DNA from: Nitzschia sp. DOCU1
Taxonomy: Eukaryota; Bacillariophyta; Bacillariophyceae; Bacillariales; Bacillariaceae
Assembly: GCA_951394045.1 (NCBI GenBank)
Contig: OX595993.1
Span: 2,232,001-2,296,000, forward strand
Length of the DNA stretch: 64,000 nucleotides
Direction of reading: 5' to 3'
Below, piece by piece: positions 9,608 through 17,172 of the stretch; position 1 is the stretch's first letter, and each line of letters starts with the position of its first letter. Both the position numbers and the translations under genes were made by a program. The notes beneath the pieces are model-generated. The model was not told the origin of the DNA, did not search any database, and saw nothing but the letters and a program-made list of their open reading frames with translations.

Positions 9608-9626
9608 CTTGTGTCGCGGGCGAGAA
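9608..9626 (+). repeat. Target-site duplication of element 1, right copy
   Basis: Perfect second copy of the 19-mer at 1583-1601. It directly follows the element's terminal run of C. Confidence 0.93.
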
Positions 9627-9918
9627 AGGAACACATTTTTTCGGCATGGCGCACCGTCCAACGTGCTTTAGTTGATGATGAGCTCCTGCTGCTGCCAAAC
9701 GCATTAACATGTTTCTACTATGGTTTTGCTGCGTTGAGGATATGGATCATGATTGTGCTGTTGGTGCACCTTGATGTCTCTCACGGACCGGTATCCTAGA
9801 AATCATGCCGCCCCGCCATACCACCATCTTCACCGCTGCCGGCGCATAATTGTTCGATCATCGTTTTGCCTCCCGCTTTCTTTTGTTGTGGCCAACACGA
9901 ATAAGCACCATTTAAACC

Positions 9919-10554
9919 ATGATTCTCTCCCCACGAAAGCAAGCGGTTTGGCTTCTTATCTTGTCGTCGCTGTCCTTGGCAGTGAATGCACGAACATCGC
10001 AAAGAGGCGCAGAAGAAGGAGGAGACGACGACCTCCTAGTGGCAGCGGGGACTCCAAAGAAAAAAGGACGAGGCAAGGGAAGCGCTCTTCGAAGTGCTGT
10101 TCGTGGCCTCAGTAACACGATGACTACTACTTCGGGCAAGGGCCCGACCGAAAAAGAAGAAGAAGAAAGACGCCGACTATCATTTTTCGGAAGACTCAAC
10201 CCCCGATCAGCGCATTCGGGGGGTTCGGATGTGGAGGATGCGGAAGTGGAAGCAGCAGAGGAGGATTTGTCCTTCTTGGCTGGCGCTTTTGGTGAGTACC
10301 AAGCATCAAAGGAGCAGGACGAGGAGCAGGATTTGTCCTTCTTGGCTAAGTACCAAGAGATGTACGATCGTAGTACTTCTGGCGGCGATGTTGGTGACCC
10401 CAAGAAGAAAGGCGAAGGCGAAGGCATGTACAATGCCTTTGCCGAGACGGGCGCCCCCAAGCAGAAGGGTGAAGGCATGTACCAAGCTGCCCCCGAGGCG
10501 GGCGGCGATGTTGGTGGTGCCAAGAAGAAGGGTGAAGGCAGGAGGAGGAGGTAG
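9919..10554 (+). CDS. Secreted Lys/Gly/Glu-rich low-complexity protein
   Basis: A 211-residue protein not recognised as a known family. A signal peptide is clear (residues 1-24, hydrophobic WLLILSSLSLA, likely cleavage after VNA). The mature part is low-complexity: a TPKKKGRGKG patch, an RRRLSFF motif, two copies of an acidic 'EEDLSFLA' unit (about 112 and 136), then three KKKGEG/KQKGEG units separated by GMY and Ala/Glu-rich linkers (about 165-210), ending in Arg. Paired lysines and serines recall lysine-rich diatom wall peptides, but the typical silaffin spacing is not evident, so this is only a weak analogy. It starts about 290 bp after retroelement 1. Initiation at the first ATG gives the signal peptide directly. 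Confidence 0.6.
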   Translation: MILSPRKQAVWLLILSSLSLAVNARTSQRGAEEGGDDDLLVAAGTPKKKGRGKGSALRSAVRGLSNTMTTTSGKGPTEKEEEERRRLSFFGRLNPRSAHSGGSDVEDAEVEAAEEDLSFLAGAFGEYQASKEQDEEQDLSFLAKYQEMYDRSTSGGDVGDPKKKGEGEGMYNAFAETGAPKQKGEGMYQAAPEAGGDVGGAKKKGEGRRRR

Positions 10555-11224
10555 AAAACAAAGTTGTTGTTCTTAATCCTGCTGTAGAGAGCAGCGGCAG
10601 CAGCAGCAGTCGCTCGCTCGTCGTCGTGACAACGACGGAGCCCCAGCATCTTCTCCTCGGTGATGTTGTGCTGGTGGGAGGTCTACTCTAAATAGAGAAG
10701 ATTGATGAAGAGCCTCTCTAATGAAGAACCTCTCTAAAATCGTTTCAACCGCTCGATTACTAGAGTAGTTAGAAGAGTTAGCTTAACTTCCGGCCTCGGC
10801 TCTTCGTAGTAGTACTAGTAAGAGGAGCTACTGCATTATTCACTATTCTTGGTGTTGAAATGGGGCCAATCTTACTAATGAACAGCAATCGGCTTACGCA
10901 ACTGCCGGTAATGCTTTGCAATAGTTCAGCTTTTCAATAAACTACACCGGAAAAGCAGTTTTTGGAACGGCGCGAAGTTCATAGCAAAAGAAGGAAGAGT
11001 TTTGATTAGGCAAAAGCTGTTGCGACATCGATGCGACACGGGAACATCGTCACTCTTGTGCCGACACGTTCCGAAGAACCCAGCAGAACGCGGGGCATCA
11101 GCGTGTCACAATTTTCGGAACCCAATCGCTCGAACGCGAAATCCCTCTCTATTCTTTGACAACTTTCTTTCCCCGTCCTTGCAAACAACTTATCATAGAA
11201 ACAATCAAAGGCAAATCTACAGAT
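10555..11224. other. Intergenic spacer
   Basis: No gene is seen. The sequence has short repeated 'agagcctctctaatgaagaacctctcta' type words near 10706-10735 and AT-rich stretches near 10935. A frame running into this spacer from the downstream gene (from 11156) has an ATG, but the ATG at 11225 begins where the composition becomes coding-like. Confidence 0.4.
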
Positions 11225-12133
11225 ATGACAATCCAGACTATCCCTCTTACAAAGGAAGAACCGCCTCGAGCAGTCGGTCTGCACGACGATGTTGACTTTC
11301 GAAAGGCAATTGAACCGCTAGCCGAAAAAGAAGATGAATTGCACCCAACTCTTGGTGAACGATGTGAAGGACTCAGGCACACGGTTGTTGAGAAGGCCGA
11401 AGATATCAAGACTATCGTGGTAGAAAAAACGGGAGAAGTCAAGCACACGGTTGTCGAGAAGGCCGGAGGTATTAAGACTATCGTGGTAGAAAAAACCGGA
11501 GAAGTCAAGCACACGGTTGTTGAGAAGGCAGAAGATATCAAGACTATAGTGGTAGAAAAGGCTGGAGAAGTCCGTAGGAGTGTTGGAGGAATGCTGGAAA
11601 AACACAAGCATGAGAATGACGAGCAAGTCCCCGAAGAAGAATCAGCATCCAAGGATGTGGCCCCGACGACCCCCGTAAAACATGACAATGGCACTATAGG
11701 CGAACGATTTGAGGAAGTCAAGCACACTGTTGTTGAAAAGGCCGAAGGCATCAAGACTATCGTGGTAGAAAAGGCCGGAGAAGTTCGCAGGAGTGTCGGA
11801 GGAATGCTGGAAAAACGCAAGCAGGAACAAAACGAGCATGCGCCTGATGAACAAGAAGCAGCATCCAAGGATGTGGCCCCGTCGAGCCCAGTGAAGGATA
11901 GCATCGAAGCAGCACGTTCCTGGATCACCCACAAGGTCGAAGATTTCGTGGACTTGATTCAAGTGGAAAAGCATCCGCCCGGCAACGAACGTCGATTGTC
12001 GAAAGATTTGGTTGAAATTGTCGGTGCGGACGTACACGCCGAGACAAAAGAGGCGCAAGGGGGCTTTCAGGAGAAAGTCGAACAAGCTCGCGATGGCCTC
12101 ACATCAGAAGCTAGTGGCGGCAACACTCACTAA
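11225..12133 (+). CDS. Repeat-built amphipathic helical protein (LEA/apolipoprotein-like)
   Basis: A 302-residue hydrophilic protein with no recognised catalytic domain. The core is a 22-residue unit of the form HTVVEKAEDIKTIVVEKTGE, present three times in a row (about residues 50-115) and a fourth time after a linker (about 170). After the third and fourth units a block VRRSVGGMLEK...ASKDVAP is duplicated, so a larger unit of roughly 300 bp was also copied. The 11/22-residue periodicity with alternating Lys/Glu and Val/Ile predicts long amphipathic helices, as in group 3 LEA proteins and apolipoproteins that coat membranes or lipid droplets. Function is inferred only from this pattern. No signal peptide is seen. 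An in-frame upstream ATG (11156) would add 23 residues; the start at 11225 is favoured because the added part is Cys/Arg-rich and unlike the rest. Confidence 0.6.
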   Translation: MTIQTIPLTKEEPPRAVGLHDDVDFRKAIEPLAEKEDELHPTLGERCEGLRHTVVEKAEDIKTIVVEKTGEVKHTVVEKAGGIKTIVVEKTGEVKHTVVEKAEDIKTIVVEKAGEVRRSVGGMLEKHKHENDEQVPEEESASKDVAPTTPVKHDNGTIGERFEEVKHTVVEKAEGIKTIVVEKAGEVRRSVGGMLEKRKQEQNEHAPDEQEAASKDVAPSSPVKDSIEAARSWITHKVEDFVDLIQVEKHPPGNERRLSKDLVEIVGADVHAETKEAQGGFQEKVEQARDGLTSEASGGNTH

Positions 12134-12299
12134 ACACCATACCAATTTGGGTCACCTTTGTTATGCCACGCTTTTCTAAATGCCATTGTTGGGTTCCTTT
12201 CAAGACGACTAGGATATTAATCTCCTACCTTCCGTGGCTTTAATTAACACATTCGATTTATATAGTTTATACGGTGTGAGCTCATCGCTAAGATCACAT

Positions 12300-12740
12300 T
12301 CACATTTGTTCCTTGACAAAACATCCCTCCAAGGCCTTGATCGTTCCAATCTTTTTACCACAGTTTTGACAGTAGTGATCGGTTTGCTTCATTGAGTCCA
12401 CAACAAGGGGGACCCAGCAGAGTGGAAAGAAGACACACGCCGAAATCACGACGCCCAGCCAAGTGACGGCACTGGGATATGTCCGCGTCGATGTGCGGCA
12501 GGCCTTTTGACATTTCGGGCACATGTTGAGATGAACGGGCCGACGACTTCCGCTAAACAGACTATCGGGATGTTCCGGTGGACCATGATGGTAGGGGCTG
12601 CCCTCACGATGTGTCTCATCCACAATGACAGTCACGGCATGGCTAGAACCAAGAGCAAAACCTTCGATATAGGGTTCCGACGAGTATGCGGCAGGAGTGG
12701 CGGTGGGGACCGAAGCGTAGCTAATGTCGGATTTCGTCAT
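12300..12740 (-). CDS. LITAF-domain membrane-associated protein
   Basis: A 146-residue protein with a C-terminal LITAF (SIMPLE-like) domain, about residues 72-135. The two zinc-binding Cys pairs are visible: CPKC at the start and CQNC near the end, preceded by the H-Y of DHYC. Between them lies the hydrophobic segment TWLGVVISACVFFPLCWVPLVVD, which in this family dips into a membrane without crossing it. The N-terminal half is Ser/Pro/Tyr/His-rich and probably disordered; in animal members such a region binds ubiquitin ligases and ESCRT factors. In animals LITAF proteins act on late endosome/lysosome membranes. The diatom role is inferred by family only. The stop is only about 165 bp from the convergent repeat-protein gene on the + strand. 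Confidence 0.85.
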   Translation of the reverse strand: MTKSDISYASVPTATPAAYSSEPYIEGFALGSSHAVTVIVDETHREGSPYHHGPPEHPDSLFSGSRRPVHLNMCPKCQKACRTSTRTYPSAVTWLGVVISACVFFPLCWVPLVVDSMKQTDHYCQNCGKKIGTIKALEGCFVKEQM

Positions 12741-13661
12741 AATGACCTTTTTGATGTTGCAGCTTTATAGCTTTTGTCTTGTCTTGCTTTTTTAATTGTA
12801 CGGCTGTTTTTGTGAGACAATCACATCTTGCGGCAAAGTCAATGCTTGCAAAGCAAGGGTAATACGCTTTGCAATGATTTGTTGTTAGTCCTACTTGAAG
12901 GTTTTATTCGTGGGGATGCGTTTTGAGTTCGTGATGTGGCATCAAAGATACGATGGAAGGGCAAGGAACAACTTGCGAACTCCGACACTTTCCCGCACGA
13001 TTTGAAGAGCACAGGCGCCAAATATGCATCGGAGGTTCTCTGGAACTTACCGCTTTACTTCCAAGCTACGAAAAGGAGATACCGGACGCGTCCGTCCATC
13101 GGTGCGGCACTCATATCATTTCCTTTCGATTCGAATGATGATTGATTCAATTCATTCACGAGCGGGGTCATTCGTTTTGCGCGAAGAAAAGATATCGCAT
13201 CCACCACATCATGCCTCCATCGTTCACCTTCTGATAGTTCCGTTGCCATGAACCCTTGGCATGCCAAACGACGACAGCTAAAAGCAAGTTTCAGTCAACA
13301 GTTCCTTACTTTTGCTGAAGTCATCGTCGTCGGAAAGCACCAAAGAATTTCCTTGCCCTGAAAGTGCCGAGAATTCTTCGACGGCAATAAAAGCATCGAA
13401 ATCTGTCCCGACGAGAACCTCTACTAATACCGTCGCACAAAATGCTGCCACTATGATATGACCACGGCCACCCCGTCAAGCATCTGGCCTTGCCTGATCG
13501 GTAAGGGTGATCTTGTCGGTTGGTCTACGTCGCCGCTGTCCAGCAGTTCGTTTTTCGTCATAAACTCAGATCTTTTCGAATCATTTTCTCTATTTGATAT
13601 TCTACTTTTTCTATGCACATTCTTCGGGGAGTCCATCTATTCGTTGGCGACCAACGGCAAT
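12741..13661. other. Intergenic spacer between divergent and convergent genes
   Basis: No supported gene in 920 bp. Several overlapping 60-85-residue frames on both strands near 12936-13267 have no coherent composition. It should hold the promoter of the LITAF gene (left side) and the 3' end of the secreted protein gene (right side). Confidence 0.4.
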
Positions 13662-14849
13662 CTACAGCATGGCAGCAAACGCGGCAATGCCGGCCAAGGA
13701 CACGGCGGCACCCATTGAGGTGGAACCGGCACCCGACGACCCTGTTCGGGCCGCGGCTTGGTTTACTTCAAAAGTCAAGTCAAACTCGGCAGCACCGGCT
13801 CCGTCTTGTTGCAAGGCACGACCCTCATCACCAGCACGGAGTTGACGACGGGTCTCTCCAGTCTTGTTGTCTCCAAATTGCATCGAGGCAACACCTTGTC
13901 CAGTGACTGCACCGGGATTGGCATAGAACTGAGCAAACAAGATGGTGGAGAATCGGCAGACCAAACTTCCTTCGCAGTCAGTATAAGAATAACTGGTCAA
14001 CAAGTTTCCGGCTTCACGGTTTCCTTGGATGGCAAGTTGGTTGATGGTGGTTCCCTTGGTAAAGGTGAAGTCATCGACGGATCGCATAAAGATACCATCC
14101 GTTTGGGCTTCGTCTTCGGGAGTCACACAAATGTGGATGATTTCACCTTGGTTTCGTGGTCGGTCCTTTTCTGCCTGAGAGATAGCATCGGTACTGTCGG
14201 CCGTGCACTCGTATCCACGAACTTCGTAGGCTTGGTTGGCAGTACGGACGAGACGATCCTTGGCTTCCACGTCAATGGCACCAATCGCGAATCCGTCCGT
14301 CAAGTCGACAGTCAGCGTCACAAGAGTTTCGAGAAAGTTCACTTCGACTGGCGTGGTGACAGTCGCGGAGGTAGTCCACAAGGATACACGAATGCAGAAA
14401 CGGATTTCGGCAATCATTTGGTTGTCAATCTCTTGTTCACTGTAGATATCGTTGGAAGACACAGTTTGGGGGTCAAAGGCAGCGCTGACAGTTGCGGTGC
14501 GACCAGTAAATGCACCGCTGTCCAGTTGAGTACCGCCTGCGCCAAAAGTGTTGGCGGCTTGGAGGGCCGCACTCTCGGTAAGCGAAACGGATTCCCAAAC
14601 GTCGCTACCGTCGAGCGAAACACCGCCCTCTTGACAGTCGGGGGCGGTCCATAAGGTGTACTTTACCATTCCAGAGTTGATAAAATCAGTGACAGGGAAA
14701 GTCAGGCTGAAAGTGTTCGAGTCGTAGGCAAACTCGGGCTGGGTAAGGTTCCACTTTTCGGCCAATGTGGCCAAGTTGCGTTGACCGTTGTTAGCTTGAG
14801 CCGAAACGGCAGCCAATGTAGAGGCAGTAAATAGAGCAGTGTACTTCAT
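13662..14849 (-). CDS. Secreted, probably GPI-anchored surface protein with R-x-L sites
   Basis: A 395-residue protein of no recognised family. The start chosen is the internal ATG at 14849, because it gives a clean signal peptide (MKYTALFTASTLAAVSA, then Q). The frame is open further upstream to 14924, but that extension is charged and would bury the signal. The body is Thr/Val/Asp-rich with many beta-type stretches and paired cysteines (ECTADS, ICVTPED, DCEGSLVC). Near the C-terminus are RRQL and RALQ, which match the R-x-L processing motif described for diatom wall proteins. The end is small residues (GSSGAGSTSMGAA) followed by a hydrophobic tail without a charged stop, as expected for GPI addition. 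A cell-wall or surface role is inferred. Confidence 0.7.
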   Translation of the reverse strand: MKYTALFTASTLAAVSAQANNGQRNLATLAEKWNLTQPEFAYDSNTFSLTFPVTDFINSGMVKYTLWTAPDCQEGGVSLDGSDVWESVSLTESAALQAANTFGAGGTQLDSGAFTGRTATVSAAFDPQTVSSNDIYSEQEIDNQMIAEIRFCIRVSLWTTSATVTTPVEVNFLETLVTLTVDLTDGFAIGAIDVEAKDRLVRTANQAYEVRGYECTADSTDAISQAEKDRPRNQGEIIHICVTPEDEAQTDGIFMRSVDDFTFTKGTTINQLAIQGNREAGNLLTSYSYTDCEGSLVCRFSTILFAQFYANPGAVTGQGVASMQFGDNKTGETRRQLRAGDEGRALQQDGAGAAEFDLTFEVNQAAARTGSSGAGSTSMGAAVSLAGIAAFAAML

Positions 14850-15473
14850 GCTTGTTTCTTTGAATTGTTTTCTGTGTAGTTTGTTTTTGATTGTAACCTG
14901 GCTTAAATTGTGAGAATACTTCATCTAATCTCGCGTTTGTTGACTATCATGAGTTTGCAATTTCCATGTCCGGAATGGTCATATTCGGTAATTCTTTTAC
15001 AGTGGAGAATCGCTCCTGTAACATTCACAATTGCCCAACGGCTTGACGATTCGCCGGGAATTGTTCACAAACTCCGAAACGACGGCAAAAGGTTGCTACA
15101 CATCACTGCTGGCGCGAAGCTGGGTATTAGCGGACATTTTGCAAACGACCGGTAGGTTACGAATCGCAGGGGCAGCAGCAGCTGTTGTCAATCTGCCCGT
15201 TATCGGTAGCTAAGTAGCTAACTTCTAGTAGCTCTCTAGGAACGTGGTAGCATGCGCATTCAACTAATATTCTTAAACTCCCAGCAAACCAAGACGGACC
15301 GCCATCCGCCACACTGTAGCCCAAACTAGCTCGGGAGCTAACTTCTAGAGTAGCTCTCTAGTAGTACGGAGCACATCTGAATTCAACTCCCGTAGTATTG
15401 CTACTAAACTCCAAAAAAATATTGGATACATTGTTGGACCAATAACATTCCGCCACCCAGGAAGTGGAAGTCA
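14850..15473. other. Promoter-side spacer of the secreted protein gene
   Basis: No gene is seen. The stretch holds repeated 'gctaacttctag(a)tagctctctag' words at about 15218-15240 and 15338-15365, i.e. a short imperfect direct repeat roughly 120 bp apart, which may reflect a small tandem duplication. Confidence 0.35.
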
Positions 15474-16600
15474 TGACTTCACATCCTGCAATTGTTGCTC
15501 CGGCTGAAAAGTGGGGCGTGTCACATGTCCATTTTATCCTCAGGCAACATCTCTTTTAAGGGAAGGTATGATCGTAACCTCCATCGACGGCTTATTGATA
15601 ACAGGAATGGACATGGGGGTGGCGATGTCAGCCATTCGAGATGCCCCCGGAAGTGTCGTTCTCGCCGCTCACAATCCACCTAGCATGGAAGAGCTGCCCC
15701 ACGATTCGGAAGCGGATCGTTGCTACAGTCTGTAAGCTCTCCCCCGACGAACCGCTCGGCCTTTCGTTGATTTCGATACCTCAGGGCGCATCAAAAGCAC
15801 CTAGCAGTCATCACAAAAGAATATCACAACTGTCGTTGGCCGCATTGCACTCTACTGTCCATTCCGGGACACGGATCTGGATGTTGGAATGGAAATAACA
15901 AGTATCAATGGATTGGATGTTTCCAAAAGTGAAGCGCGGGCAATGGTGCATTTCTTGCAAGAATGTTGGAGAAAGATTGTTGTCTTGGCAGAGATGGATG
16001 TCCCTGCAGAAGGGAGATAAATAACGGACTCGCTTAACTCGGAGGAGGCACCATTCATTGATGTGGTTGCATCATCCCGATCAATCCGTCTCGACGCGAC
16101 GTGGACAGTGATGAAGCTGCAGAGGCAGCCCCAGGCATTGTTGCAGCTAGGTCAACATCGTCGAGTCCTGCCATGGCACAGCCCTGGGGGAACCAGAACT
16201 TCGTACCTCCGTCCCAAGGGCGGGGGATGGGCCCAACAGGGAGAAAAGTACCCAAATGGTATCTCGCCGTCAATAGAGGTGCACGACGAGCGACGCTACT
16301 CGTCCAGTGACAATATCTCGGCCGAATCTTCTACTGCAAAAAGCAATCCAAGAATCTTCATCGCGTCGGCCGCCAAACTTTCAGCGGATCATTTTCTAGG
16401 AGTGGCTTTGAACGAAGATTCATTCGTTGGGATCCTTCTTTGTATCCCAAATGTCCCCCGATAGCCCGTTTCAACCTACGAATCTCCAAGCGGGGGCCGA
16501 AATTATGAGTATCAATGGCGTTCATCAGCAATCTATTGCGGAGCATTGTGGGTACTGTGGTGTTGGAGTTTCTTCTTCCAATATCACAAGATGATGGCTA
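15474..16600 (+). pseudogene. Decayed multi-PDZ-repeat protein gene
   Basis: Three successive PDZ-like units can be read only by changing frame. Unit 1 (about 15500-15690): PAEKWGV in one frame, then LLREGMIVTSIDG and AIRDAPGSVVLAA in another. Unit 2 (about 15720-16018): SPDEPLGLSLIS, then after a frame change DVGMEITSINGLDVSKSEA and IVVLAEM ending in a stop. Unit 3 (about 16340-16560): FIASAAKLSADHFLGVAL, then in another frame LQAGAEIMSING. PDZ domains bind protein C-termini. The 'GMxITSING' and 'LGLSL' blocks are the carboxylate-loop and beta-strand parts of the fold. Several frameshifts and a missing start make this a pseudogene; sequencing errors could explain one break but not all. No PDZ gene is intact in this window. 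Confidence 0.55.
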
Positions 16601-17172
16601 TCCCGAAAACGACGTGGTAAATGAGGCCTTTGGATTTATTTTGCGGGAGTACTGTAGAGACGGCGGGATGGCGTCCTGTTGAGGTATGTACTGTTATGGC
16701 TACTAGCAGTATTCTAATGCTATCGTTACTCTCTGTCGGTTCCGTACGAGTAGCCTTTTCACAAAGAAGATTCTGTTCAATGGGCAATTAAGAATTTGTT
16801 AACCCCCATCATCGAAATTACCGTTTAGTTACCATGCTACTGTTCTGTCTGTACAGGCACATGCATGCCAACAACCCCATCACCCATCGAAATTACCGTT
16901 TAGTTATGCTCTACAGCTTTGCCAACACTGCATGAAGAATGAAAACTCAAAGACAACGACCACACTATTAGGTATCTTCCGCCCCTCACGACGGAAACGT
17001 TTTCGTCCTTTGATTGCTGCCTGATGACGTTGTCTTCCTCCCAAATCACACGAGCCGAAGGAGGCGATACGGCTTTTCAGCCTAAAAAGACTCTTTGCTT
17101 ATTGTTAACAAGGTGAAAGGTTGTTGGTGCTGTCGCGGTCGTATCTTCTTTTTGCTTGAACAAGGAAGAAGA
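16601..17172. other. Spacer with a 22-bp direct repeat
   Basis: No gene is seen. A 22-bp word beginning catcgaaattaccgttt occurs at 16810-16831 and again at 16885-16906. The 53 bp between the copies are unremarkable; this could be a tandem slip or the scar of a lost insertion. The right part is the promoter region of the receptor gene. Confidence 0.5.

Noticed and set aside
9600..9608. TTAACCCC as a telomeric repeat
   Set aside because: It occurs once per element end, is not tandem, and the same end occurs at two internal sites with target duplications.
9912..10649. A 245-codon minus-strand frame
   Set aside because: Ser/Pro/Arg-rich shadow of the secreted Lys/Gly protein, with no signal peptide or family.
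11149..11934. A 261-codon minus-strand frame
   Set aside because: It is the reverse of the 22-residue repeat protein and shows only Ser/Phe/Thr repeats created by the repeat DNA.
13758..14654. A 298-codon frame on the + strand
   Set aside because: It is antisense to the secreted GPI-type protein, which has a signal peptide and coherent features; the + frame is only a shadow.
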